A DNA stretch of 64,000 nt, taken from Streptomyces avicenniae (GTDB lineage: Bacteria > Actinomycetota > Actinomycetes > Streptomycetales > Streptomycetaceae). The notes beneath the pieces are model-generated. The model was not told the origin of the DNA. It saw nothing but the letters and a program-made list of their open reading frames with translations, and ran no database searches. Both the position numbers and the translations under genes were made by a program. Below are positions 36,565 to 48,983 of the stretch, piece by piece. The stretch covers positions 310,001 through 374,000 of the forward strand of contig NZ_JOEK01000009.1 in assembly GCF_000719135.1 (NCBI RefSeq), written 5' to 3'. How positions within the stretch are numbered: position 1 is the stretch's first letter; each line of letters starts with the position of its first letter.

Positions 36565-37545
36565 CTACGGGACGATCTTCTGGCCGCGCGCGGCCAGGCG
36601 GGCGGCGCGGGCGGCCATGCGCTCGTCGAACGTCCTGGCCTCGGCGTCCAGACCGTCCATGAACAGGCCGAGTTCGTCCTGCGCCTTCAGACCCTCGGGG
36701 CCGAGCCCTGGGACTTCGAGGACCTTGAGGTAGCGCAGGACGGGCTGGATCACCTCGTCGTGGTGGATGCGCAGGTTGTAGATCCCGCCGAGCGCCATGC
36801 GGGCCGCGGCGCGCTCGAAGCCGGGGATGCCGTGTCCCGGCATGCGGAAGCGGGTGACGACGTCGCGGACGGCGCACATGGTCTGGTCGGGGGCCAGCTC
36901 GAAGGCGGCGCGCAGCAGGTTGCGGTAGAAGACCATGTGCAGGTTCTCGTCGGTGGCGATGCGCGCCAGCAGACGGTCGCAGACGGGGTCGCCGGACTCG
37001 CGGCCGGTGTTGCGGTGGGATATGCGGGTGGCCAGCTCCTGGAAGGCGACGTAGGCCACCGAGTGCAGCATGGAGTGGCTGTTGTCGGAGTCGTAGCCCT
37101 CCGACATGTGGGACATCCGGAAGTTCTCCAGCTCGACCGGATCGACCGCGCGGGTCGTGAGGAGGTAGTCGCGCAGCACGATGCCGTGACGGCCCTCCTC
37201 GGCGGTCCAGCGGTGCACCCAGGTGCCCCAGGCGCCGTTCTGGCCGAAGATGTTGGCTATCTCGCGGTGGTAGCTCGGGAGGTTGTCCTCGGTGAGGAGG
37301 TTGACCACGAGCGCGGTGCGGCCGACGTCGGTGACCTTGGACTGGGACAGGTCCCAAGGCTCGCCGCCGAGGGGGCCGTCGAAGTTGCGGCCGTCGCTCC
37401 AGGGCACGTACTCGTGCGGCATCCAGTCCTTCGCGACGGCGAGGTGGCGGTTCAGTTCCCGCTCGACCACCTCCTCCAGGGCATGGATCAGGCGGACGTC
37501 GGTCCACTCGCCTGGCCTGGTCATCGGGGTGGGACTGGAGGTCAC
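36565..37545 (-). CDS. Acyl-ACP desaturase (ferritin-like di-iron)
   Basis: 326 residues. Di-iron ligands are seen in LTEDNLPSYHREI, EEGRHGIVLRDYL (EExRH type) and DENLHMVFYRNLL (DExxH type). The family introduces a cis double bond into acyl-ACP, adjusting membrane unsaturation. GTG 37545 has AGGAG six bases upstream. The promoter region carries overlapping inverted repeats that look like a TetR-type operator. Confidence 0.93.
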   Translation of the reverse strand: MTSSPTPMTRPGEWTDVRLIHALEEVVERELNRHLAVAKDWMPHEYVPWSDGRNFDGPLGGEPWDLSQSKVTDVGRTALVVNLLTEDNLPSYHREIANIFGQNGAWGTWVHRWTAEEGRHGIVLRDYLLTTRAVDPVELENFRMSHMSEGYDSDNSHSMLHSVAYVAFQELATRISHRNTGRESGDPVCDRLLARIATDENLHMVFYRNLLRAAFELAPDQTMCAVRDVVTRFRMPGHGIPGFERAAARMALGGIYNLRIHHDEVIQPVLRYLKVLEVPGLGPEGLKAQDELGLFMDGLDAEARTFDERMAARAARLAARGQKIVP

Positions 37546-37574
37546 GAAAGCTCCTGGGCACGGTGACGGCAACT

Positions 37575-37628
37575 ACCTACGAGACCGTAGGTTACGGCAC
37601 CGTAAGTTGTTACCTGACCGTCTGGCAA
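37575..37628 (-). promoter_or_regulatory. Desaturase promoter with overlapping palindromic operator
   Basis: Two inverted repeats abut: acctacg-N4-cgtaggt (37575-37592) and ttacgg-N2-ccgtaa (37592-37605). A promoter on the minus strand, TTGCCA (37623-37628), 18 bases, TACGGT (37599-37604), has its -10 inside the second repeat. This fits repression by a TetR-like regulator. The TetR gene at 43443 is the nearest candidate but is not adjacent. Confidence 0.5.
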
Positions 37629-37680
37629 GGGAATCGGACACCATCACGACGTGATTTGCCCGACCCTCGCCATGCCCCGG

Positions 37681-40600
37681 TCAGGTGGAAGGGCCGTAGC
37701 GGGAGGAAGGCGTGGTGGTGACCCGCACGCCGGACGGGAGGTCGGGGAGGTCGGACTCCTCGACTCCGTCGATGGTGAGGGATCGCAGGAGGGGCAGCTT
37801 CGCAAGGGGGCGGAGATCCTGCCGCGGCTCCACGGGGACCCGCAGCGTTTCGAGGCGTGGAAAGGTGCATACCAGCCTGTCGAGATCGGGCCGAGGACCG
37901 GAGCGCCACACGGTCAGCGAGGTGATCCCCGGCAGGGCCAGGCCATGGTCGAGCACGGAGCGCAGCGCCCCGCCGTACAGCAGGAGCGTCGAGACAGCTG
38001 TCCGTTCGATGACCCGGCAGTGATCGGCTGCCAGGCGAACGCGTGAATCCGCGGCCCAGATGGTCCTCAGACGTGGCCACGTCGTGAGCGAGCTGACCTT
38101 TCGCGCGTTCATCGGCCATGCCAGGCCGGAGATCGGGGCGCCGGGCAGCAGCGTGCTCCCGTCCAGCAGCCCGACGGGGCTGAGGATCAAGTGCCGGATG
38201 TCGGCGAGATGGTCAAGCAAGGGAACGGCCTGACCCTCGTGCGGAGAGAGCCGAAAATATTCCAGACCGAGTCCGGAGAGAACGGAAAGATCAGGGGGGA
38301 TCGCGATGCCGCGAAGCTGGAGGTCCCGCAGACCGGTGAACCTGCTGAGAAGCGAGACGTCCCAGGGACAGTTGACGTCCAGAGAACGGCACCGGTGCGC
38401 GATACCCGCCTCGACAAGGGACTTCGGGTGGATTTCCAGAGCGTCGAAATCCTGGTCGGCGGCGGCCAGGTAAGGGACGTGCTTCTCCGAGTTGGCACGC
38501 AGACGCACATCGGACCCGAGTCCGGGAAGAACGGTGTCGGCGTAGACGGCCGTCTCGGTGTACATCCAAGCGCTCGCCAGCTTGCCCTGCACCTTCCGAT
38601 CCGGGTGACCGGCGAACTGCGCCAATCGTGCCAGGGCAGGTTCCCCGCCTATCCGGCACATCGTATGCACGACAGGTCCGACCTCGTCCGGGGACAGGTC
38701 CTCCGGGCCAGGGAGGAGTTCCAGGACGACCGGGCCGATGTCCGACAGTGCCTCCGCCTCCGCGTCGGTCCTCGGCGGCAGCAGTTCCGCAGCGCGGGAG
38801 GTCACCGCTTCGCGGACCGTCGGGTCGAGTTGGGGGGCGTGTTCCAGGCAGGCCGTCGCCAGCAGGTGCAGGCGGACGCGGTGGCGTTTCACGTCGTCGC
38901 CGCGTTTCACCAAGGCGGTCAGCAACCGTTTGCGTTCCTCAGGGCGGCCGTGCGCGACGGCCATGCGTACGACGTCCTCCCACTGGTCGCGGTGTGCGTT
39001 CCGCACCAGGAACGGGATGTCGCGTGCCTCGATCGCCTCGCGGGCGCCCAGGTAGTCCTGGAACGTGCGGTGCACGAACTCGATCTGGTCGGCGGCCGGT
39101 TCGCGCAGCAGCCCTGAACGCTCCAGCAGGTAGCGGCAGATGGCGGCGGCGTCGCCCTGCGCCTCGACCTGGGGCATCAGCGGCAGCACGGCGGCGATCA
39201 CCGCCTCCGCGTCGGCGCGGTCGATCTCCGCGTGGCCGTTGCGGATCAGCCAGTACGCGAGTTTCTGGAGCAGCAAGGTCTGTGTCTCGGCGTCCAGGTG
39301 GATCGCGGACTGCACGCGCCGCTGACGGTCGCGGCGCTCCAGCAGCATCCGCAGCGCCGCCTCGTACAGCGCGGTGCGGCCGTGCGGCAGGTAGCCGTGG
39401 CTCGACCGGTGCAGCGCGCACATCACGGCGCACATCAGCGGGTTGGTCGCCAGGCGGGCCAGGTCCTGGCGGGAGCGGACGGCGGTGAGCAGGTCGCGCG
39501 CGTCGTCCTCCGGCGCCTCGGCGGCGCGGTGCCAGCGGTGGATGAACGTCGCCACGTCCTGCTGCGTCATCGGCGCGAGGGACAGTTCCGTGAAGTCGTC
39601 AGCCGCGAGCCAGTCCTCGCCCACGGCGGACGGGCGGCCGGTGACCAGCGTGACGTTCCCGGGGAACTCGCGCAGCAGCTCCCGCAGCCACGCCCTGGCC
39701 GCCGCCCGGCCCTCCTCCGGCATCTCGTCGATGCCGTCGATGAGCAACAGGCCACGCCGGTCGCCGAGGACGCGCTCCGTCCACCCGGCGGGCGGCGTGT
39801 GCGGGCAGCCGACGGTGGACAGGAAGTCGCCGGGCGGCGGGAGTTCGCGGTCGCCACGGGTCAGTGTGCGCAGCGGCAGCACGAACGGCACGCGGCCCAG
39901 CAGGTGGTTGAGTGGTTCGGGGACGCGGTGCTCGGCCGTCGTGACCGCGAGCCACTGCACGAGCGTCGTCTTGCCCGCCCCCGCGATCCCGCGCAGCAGG
40001 ACGCGGTCCCGCAGCCGCAGCGCCTCCTCGGCCCGCTGGGGCGGCTGGGCGAGGTCGCCAGGGGGCCCGCTGCGCGTGGTCGTCTCCAGCTGGATGTACG
40101 CGTCGTCCAGCGGCCAGTCGTCGTCCAGGTCGAGGCCGAAGACGGTCAACCGCCCGTGCCGTCCGACGAGATACCGCCGGTAGCGTTCTTCGAACGCGGC
40201 GTCCTCGGCGCTCCGGTCGGGGAGCCGGGTGGCGAGCAGGTCGAGCACGGTGACCAGGCGCTCGGTCCGCCGGGTCTGTTCCACGAGCGTGCGGGCGACG
40301 AACGTCGAGCGGCGGGTGAAGAAGTCGATGATGTGCACGCAGGCCAGCCACGTCATCGAGGCGCAGAAGTCCTCCTCCTGGGCGGACAGTCCCCGGCGGG
40401 CGGTCTCCGCCTGCGGCTCGGTCAGCTCCCGCGCGAGGTGGTCGGGGCCGAGCGTGACGGCCTGGACGTCGTCCATGTCCAGCGCGCCGAGGCGCGCGAG
40501 GCGGGCCGCCAGCACCTCCGTGAGCAGGTCGCGGCTCTCCCGTAGTCCGGCGGCCTCCGGGCCGAGCCCCGCCAGGCCCCGCCGGACCATCTCCTCGGCG

Positions 40601-40779
40601 AGCGAGCGGAGATCGTCGGGCGACAGCGCGTCCTTCTCGGCGCCGAGGGCGACGAGCGCGTCGAGCCGCACCGGCCGGTCCACGAGCCCCGCCCCCGGCG
40701 GGCGGGAGCGGAACAGCTTCCGCACCAGCGGCCCGACCACGGCCGTGGCCATCCGTACCCCGACAGTCGTCGCATCCAT
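37681..40779 (-). CDS. NACHT NTPase with leucine-rich C-terminus (bacterial NLR-like)
   Basis: 1032 residues, start ATG 40779 with GGGGAGG upstream. Residues 1-230 are helical (NACHT N-terminal helical type), with a hydrophobic-looking first 25 residues. The NACHT domain has Walker A GIAGAGKTT (264-272) and Walker B LLLIDGIDEMPEE (344-356). Also present are TLVTGRPSAV (sensor), LARLATNPLMCAVMCALH, PHGRTALYEAALRMLL and FVHRTFQDYLGAREA. From about 780 the sequence is irregular leucine-rich (LRDLQLRGIAIPPDLSVLSG; LPLLRSLTIDGV). This is the STAND/NLR plan: sensor repeats, oligomerising NTPase, N-terminal effector. Several bacterial NACHT proteins defend against phages; here that role is inferred. 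It is a single gene with no partner. Confidence 0.88.
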   Translation of the reverse strand: MDATTVGVRMATAVVGPLVRKLFRSRPPGAGLVDRPVRLDALVALGAEKDALSPDDLRSLAEEMVRRGLAGLGPEAAGLRESRDLLTEVLAARLARLGALDMDDVQAVTLGPDHLARELTEPQAETARRGLSAQEEDFCASMTWLACVHIIDFFTRRSTFVARTLVEQTRRTERLVTVLDLLATRLPDRSAEDAAFEERYRRYLVGRHGRLTVFGLDLDDDWPLDDAYIQLETTTRSGPPGDLAQPPQRAEEALRLRDRVLLRGIAGAGKTTLVQWLAVTTAEHRVPEPLNHLLGRVPFVLPLRTLTRGDRELPPPGDFLSTVGCPHTPPAGWTERVLGDRRGLLLIDGIDEMPEEGRAAARAWLRELLREFPGNVTLVTGRPSAVGEDWLAADDFTELSLAPMTQQDVATFIHRWHRAAEAPEDDARDLLTAVRSRQDLARLATNPLMCAVMCALHRSSHGYLPHGRTALYEAALRMLLERRDRQRRVQSAIHLDAETQTLLLQKLAYWLIRNGHAEIDRADAEAVIAAVLPLMPQVEAQGDAAAICRYLLERSGLLREPAADQIEFVHRTFQDYLGAREAIEARDIPFLVRNAHRDQWEDVVRMAVAHGRPEERKRLLTALVKRGDDVKRHRVRLHLLATACLEHAPQLDPTVREAVTSRAAELLPPRTDAEAEALSDIGPVVLELLPGPEDLSPDEVGPVVHTMCRIGGEPALARLAQFAGHPDRKVQGKLASAWMYTETAVYADTVLPGLGSDVRLRANSEKHVPYLAAADQDFDALEIHPKSLVEAGIAHRCRSLDVNCPWDVSLLSRFTGLRDLQLRGIAIPPDLSVLSGLGLEYFRLSPHEGQAVPLLDHLADIRHLILSPVGLLDGSTLLPGAPISGLAWPMNARKVSSLTTWPRLRTIWAADSRVRLAADHCRVIERTAVSTLLLYGGALRSVLDHGLALPGITSLTVWRSGPRPDLDRLVCTFPRLETLRVPVEPRQDLRPLAKLPLLRSLTIDGVEESDLPDLPSGVRVTTTPSSRYGPST

Positions 40780-40837
40780 GCGTGACCTCCCCGCCCCGCA
40801 GCGTACTGGGACGGGGAGGCCCGCAACGGGCGTACGG

Positions 40838-43246
<2,409 letters not shown>

Positions 43247-43326
43247 GATCACGCTCCGCTTTCCCGACGCCCGGTGCGCCGCGCTGTGCATTCTGACAGG
43301 CGCCGCCGACAACGGGCGGCTTCCGC

Positions 43327-43367
43327 CGCGCGGCGGCACGTCGCGCGGCGGCACGTCGCGCGGCGGC
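43327..43367. repeat. 15-bp tandem repeat between tex and tetR
   Basis: The unit cgcgcggcggcacgt occurs at 43327-43341 and 43342-43356, with a partial third copy at 43357-43367. It lies in the divergent promoter region of tex and the TetR gene. Confidence 0.75.
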
Positions 43368-43442
43368 GGGCGATCTCGCTTTGCGTGGCCGGGGGCGAGC
43401 GGAGGGTCGGGAGAGGCGGGTGGGTCCCCGTACGATGCGTGC

Positions 43443-44075
43443 ATGGGTTCCGACGCACCGTCCCCAGGTCTGCGCGAGGTCAGGAAGCAGCGCACGCACG
43501 GCGAGTTGCTGCGCGCGGGTCTCGATCTGTTCCGCGCGCACGGGTACGGCCGTACGACGGTGAGCGACATCGCGCGGCGGGGTGACGTGTCGGAGCGGAC
43601 CTTCTTCCGCTACTTCGGCAGCAAGGAGGACCTGGTCCTCCATCCGATACGCGAGGCCAGCGCCCGGTTCAGGGACGAAGTGGCGGGCAGGCCCGCCGAG
43701 GAGACGCCGCTCGGCGCGCTGCGCGAGGCGTGCAGGACCACGGTGACGGGCATCGTGGAGGACCCGATGGGCCTGTGTCTGTCAGCCCTGCGGGTGATCT
43801 GCGCGGACCCGGCGGCACGGGTGGCGTGTCTGCGGTTCGGTCTTGAGGAGCAGCTGCTGCTCGGTGGTGTGCTGGCCGCCAGGGAGGGCACGCCGCCGGG
43901 TGATCCGCGGCCCACGCTGCTGGCGGGCATCTTCACCGTGACGGCGCTCCAGGCGGCGTTCAGCTGGGACGTCGCGCGGGGTGTCAGCGCGGAGGGGCTT
44001 CTCAGCGCGACCGACGAGCATGTGGCGGCGCTGCGTTCCGCGCTGGCCGCCGACTGGCGCGGCGGCGGGCACTGA
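43443..44075 (+). CDS. TetR family transcriptional regulator
   Basis: 210 residues. The N-terminal helix-turn-helix is clear: [44 protein letters not shown] (about 22-65). The ligand-binding domain is of the common actinobacterial type with a C-terminal TetR_C_17-like region. It is divergent from tex. No efflux or metabolic gene is clearly paired, so the target is unknown. The desaturase operator at 37575-37605 is one untested possibility. Confidence 0.92.
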   Translation: MGSDAPSPGLREVRKQRTHGELLRAGLDLFRAHGYGRTTVSDIARRGDVSERTFFRYFGSKEDLVLHPIREASARFRDEVAGRPAEETPLGALREACRTTVTGIVEDPMGLCLSALRVICADPAARVACLRFGLEEQLLLGGVLAAREGTPPGDPRPTLLAGIFTVTALQAAFSWDVARGVSAEGLLSATDEHVAALRSALAADWRGGGH

Positions 44076-44205
44076 CGGCACGCGCGGGCGGCCCGCCGTG
44101 AGTTCCGGAACCTGACCATCAGTCAACTGGACTGGCCCGCAGGTGATATGAACTCCCCACGTGCGGCTGTTTCTCCCGGTGGCCCGCCGGGAGTCTGGAG
44201 GGACC

Positions 44206-44631
44206 ATGACGCTCACCACCCCCGGCACCGGAGCCCGGAGGCTCACCCACAGTTGGCTGCTGACAGCGCGGCGGGAGGATCTGGCGCGCTTCAGGCGGCT
44301 GGTGTCCCTGGCCCTGCGCGAGTGGGACCAGCCGCCGCATGTCGTGGAGGTGGTGCTGCACGGCGTCACCGAGCTGCTGGCCAACGTCGCGCGGCACGTG
44401 GACAATCCGCGCTGCACGCTGGAGCTGACCGATCTCGGCGACGCCGTGCGCGTGGCGGTCCACGACAGGTCGGCGACGCTGCCGAGGATCACCCTCCCCG
44501 ACTGGACGGCCGAGGAGGGGCGCGGCCTGTGGCTGCTGCGCGAGATGGCCGACGAGCTGGGCTTCGAGGCGACGGACGAGGGCAAGTGCGTGTGGGTGCG
44601 CGTGTCCTCGGCCGGTGCCGACGCGGCCTGA
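44206..44631 (+). CDS. RsbW-like ATP-binding regulatory protein
   Basis: 141 residues, HATPase_c_2 fold: LHGVTELLANVARHVDNP (N box), VRVAVHDRSATLP (G1) and EEGRGLWLLREMADELGFE (G2). Strong GGAGGG upstream of ATG 44206. It is the second orphan anti-sigma-type ATPase in the window, downstream of the TetR gene by 130 bases. The final bases nearly abut the convergent FadB-like gene. Confidence 0.87.
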   Translation: MTLTTPGTGARRLTHSWLLTARREDLARFRRLVSLALREWDQPPHVVEVVLHGVTELLANVARHVDNPRCTLELTDLGDAVRVAVHDRSATLPRITLPDWTAEEGRGLWLLREMADELGFEATDEGKCVWVRVSSAGADAA

Positions 44632-44637
44632 GCCCTT

Positions 44638-46542
44638 TCACCGTGGCGGCGTGAACCGCGCGCCGTATCGCCCGGCGAGGTCGCGGGCGCGTGCGGCGTT
44701 GCCGTGGGCGTACGCGACCGCGCCGCCGGTCCAGGCGGGGAAGCCGAGGCCGAGGAGCGAGCCGATGGTCGCCTCGGCTGCCGACGCGGCGGTCCCGTCG
44801 TCCAGCGAGCGCAGCGCTTCGATCGCCGGGGCGAGGAGCAGCCGCTCCCGCAGGTCGTCGAACGGCGGTGGGGGCGTGGCCTGCGCGAAGTGCTCACGCA
44901 GGCCGGGCCACAGGCGGACGCGGCGGCCGTCCTCGTAGTCGTGGAACCCGGCGCCCGCCGCGCGGCCCGGCCGGGCGAACTCCCCGGCCATTTTGGCGAG
45001 TACGGCGTCGGCGCCCGCGCCGGCGAGGCCGGACGCGATCAGGCGCAGGGCGGCGTGGCCGGTCGCGTCGAGGAGCGCGAGGACCGGCGTCGTGAACCCG
45101 GCCTGGGCGGCGGCCTGTTCGATCGAGGGCGCGGGAACGCCCTCGGCGACGAGCGCGAGCCCTTCGGCGAGGTACCGGCCGGTCAGGCGCAGGACGAGGG
45201 AGTCGCCGCGCACGACCAGCGGGGTGGCGCCGAGCGCGTGGGCGACGTCGAGGGCGCGGCCGGTCGCCTCGTCGTCCGTCGCGGTGCCGCGCGTGATCTC
45301 GGCGAGCGGCGGCGTGCCGTCCACCGGGGAGAACGCCCGCAGGCCGACGAGGGAGTGCGGCGCGCGCAGGGCCGCGGCCAGTGCGGCGAGCGGCGTGCCG
45401 GGGGTGGTGGCGCACAACAGGGCGCCTGGCGCGGCGACTTCCTCGGCGGCGCGCAGGGCCGCAGCGGCCTGGGCGGTGTCGCCTTCCGTGGCCTCGACGA
45501 CCGTGTCGCAGCCGGTCGGGTCGTCCGTGACGTCGGCGCCCGCCGCGGCGCACAGGCGGGCGAGGCGCGCGCCCGTCCCGCCCGCGCCGAGGACGGCGAC
45601 GCGGCGGGGGCGGCGTACGGGGGCGGTGCGGGGGTGGGCGGCACGGACGGTGGCCAGGTCGGAGTGGAGCGCCTGGAGCATGGCGCGGGCGACGGGGCCG
45701 GTGGCGACCTCGGTGAGGTACCGCGCCTCGATCGTGGTGGCCGTCGCGAGGTCCACCTGCGTGCCCTCGACGGCGGCGGCCAGGGCGGCGCGCGGGGCGG
45801 GGGCGGGGGCGCCGCCGGTCCGTTCGCGCAGCAGCGCGGGCAGGGTGGGGAGCGTCGCGGCGAAGGCGGGGTCGGCGGGGGTGCCGCCGGGGATGCGGTG
45901 GCCTGGGGCGTCCCAGGGCTGGCGCGGGTCGGGGTCGCTGTCGAGCCAGGCGCGGGCGCGGCGCGTCATGTCCGCCTGGTCGGTGGCCAGTTCGTGGACG
46001 AGGCCGAGGTCGAGGGCGCGGGCGGGGGTGTGTTCCGTCCCGTCGAGGACGACGTGCCGCAGCGCGGCGGCGACGCCGAGGAGGCGGACCGTCCTGGTGA
46101 TGCTCCCGCCGCCTGGCAGCAGCCCGAGGCGGATGTCGGGCAGGCCGATGCGGCTGCCCGGGGTGTCGAGGGCGATGCGGTGGTGGCAGGCGAGGGCGGT
46201 GGCCAGGACGCCGCCGAGCGCGTCGCCCCCGAGTGCGGCGACGACGGGGATGCCCGACGTCTCGACGCGGCGCAGGGCGTCGCCGGCGCGCCGGGCGGCG
46301 TCGAAGAGGCGGGGGGCGTCGGCGTGCCCTGCGTGCCGCAGGTCGTCGGGGTCGCCCGCGAGGAACGCGCGCCCTGCCAGGGCGAGGACGACGCCGCGTA
46401 CGCCCTCGGCCTCCGCAGCCAGCAGGTCGGCGGTGGCGGTGAGGGCGGCGGCCGGGTCGTGCGTGAGGTCGGGGGTGAGGGTGAGGATGCCGTCGGGGTC
46501 GCGGTGCGCGCGGACCGTTCCCTGGGCGTGCGGTTCCGGCAC
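44638..46542 (-). CDS. FadB-like fused enoyl-CoA hydratase / 3-hydroxyacyl-CoA dehydrogenase with altered active sites
   Basis: 634 residues. Residues 1-200 are crotonase-like, about 300-480 a Rossmann-type dehydrogenase ([19 protein letters not shown]), then C-terminal HCDH helices. Key residues depart from the family. The first crotonase Glu position (usually GGGLE) reads GGVLA. The second (usually GLPE) is GLPD. The dehydrogenase HFFxPV motif is RAFSPV, losing the catalytic His. Family length and fold are otherwise normal. GTG 46542 has AGGAGA upstream. It is the last gene of a four-gene fatty-acid operon. It may be non-catalytic, scaffold the thiolase, or use an unusual substrate. Confidence 0.85.
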   Translation of the reverse strand: MPEPHAQGTVRAHRDPDGILTLTPDLTHDPAAALTATADLLAAEAEGVRGVVLALAGRAFLAGDPDDLRHAGHADAPRLFDAARRAGDALRRVETSGIPVVAALGGDALGGVLATALACHHRIALDTPGSRIGLPDIRLGLLPGGGSITRTVRLLGVAAALRHVVLDGTEHTPARALDLGLVHELATDQADMTRRARAWLDSDPDPRQPWDAPGHRIPGGTPADPAFAATLPTLPALLRERTGGAPAPAPRAALAAAVEGTQVDLATATTIEARYLTEVATGPVARAMLQALHSDLATVRAAHPRTAPVRRPRRVAVLGAGGTGARLARLCAAAGADVTDDPTGCDTVVEATEGDTAQAAAALRAAEEVAAPGALLCATTPGTPLAALAAALRAPHSLVGLRAFSPVDGTPPLAEITRGTATDDEATGRALDVAHALGATPLVVRGDSLVLRLTGRYLAEGLALVAEGVPAPSIEQAAAQAGFTTPVLALLDATGHAALRLIASGLAGAGADAVLAKMAGEFARPGRAAGAGFHDYEDGRRVRLWPGLREHFAQATPPPPFDDLRERLLLAPAIEALRSLDDGTAASAAEATIGSLLGLGFPAWTGGAVAYAHGNAARARDLAGRYGARFTPPR

Positions 46543-46590
46543 GGTGGGGTCTCCTGGGGGTCGGGGCGAGGACGGGGGGACGGCGGCGCG

Positions 46591-47819
<1,229 letters not shown>

Positions 47820-47823
<4 letters not shown>

Positions 47824-48983
47824 ACGGGGGGCCTCTTCTCGTCGGCGAGGAGGGAGCGGCCGATGATCTCCTTCATGATCTCGGTCGTGCCGCCGTAGAT
47901 CGTGAGGATCCGGCCGTCGGTGAACGCGCGGGCGACCGGGTACTCGGCCATGTAACCGTAGCCGCCGTGCAGCTGGAGGCAGCGGTCCGCGACGCGTTTG
48001 TGCAGCTCGGTGGCCCACCACTTGGCCATCGCCGCCTCGGTGCCGTCCAGTTCGCCCGCCGCGTGCGCCGTGATGCAGCGGTCGATGAAGGCGCGTGTGA
48101 CGGCGCACTCGGTGGCCATCTCGGCGATCTCGAACCTGATGTGCTGGAGCGCGGCCAGCGGGCGGCCGAACGCCTCGCGCCCCCGCACGTACGCCGTCGT
48201 GATCTCCACCAGCCGCTCGGCCGCCGCCGTCGCGCCCACGGCGATGGTGAGGCGTTCCTGCGGGAGGTGGTCCATCAGGTGGCCGAAGCCGCCGTCGAGG
48301 CGGCCGAGGAGGTTCCGCTTCGGGACGCGCGCGTCGTGGAAGAACAGTTCGGCGGTGTCCTGCGCCTTCTGCCCGATCTTGTCGAGGTTCCGGCCGCGTT
48401 CGAAGCCGGGGGTGCCGCGCTCCACGACGAGGAGGGACAGGCCGCGCGCCCCGCCCTCGGGCGCGGTGCGGGCGACGACGACCACGAGGTCGGCCAGGTG
48501 GCCGTTGGAGATGAACGTCTTGGCGCCGTTCAGCAGCCAGTGGTCGCCCTGGTCGGTCGCGGTGGTGCGGATGCCCTGGAGGTCGGACCCGGCGCCCGGC
48601 TCGGTCATGGCGACGGCGGTGATCAGTTCGCCCGAGCAGAAGCCGGGCAGCCAGCGGCGCTTCTGCTCCTCGGTGCCGAGCGCGGTGAGGTAGGGGCCGA
48701 TGACGTCGTTGTGCAGCGGCACGGCGAAGCCGCGCGCGCCCGCCCGTGACCACTCCTCGGCGAGGACGGCGGAGAAGCGGTAGTCGTCCGCGCCGCCCCC
48801 GCCGTACGCCTCGTCCACGGCGAGCCCGAGCAGCCCTTGGCGCCCGGCGGCGCGCCAGGCGTCGCGGGAGACGACGCCCGCCCGTTCCCACGCGTCGTAG
48901 TGCGGCGCGACCTCCTTGGCCAGGAAGGTGCGGACCGTACGGCGGAACGCGTCGTGGTCGGCGGTCCAGATCTCACGCTGCAT
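47820..48983 (-). CDS. Acyl-CoA dehydrogenase
   Basis: 387 residues. FAD-contact motifs [16 protein letters not shown] and the second signature, ending [17 protein letters not shown] with the catalytic Glu near 366, are intact. [19 protein letters not shown] is also typical. It catalyses the first step of acyl-CoA oxidation. ATG 48983 lies 11 bases inside the end of the CoA-transferase gene. Confidence 0.95.
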
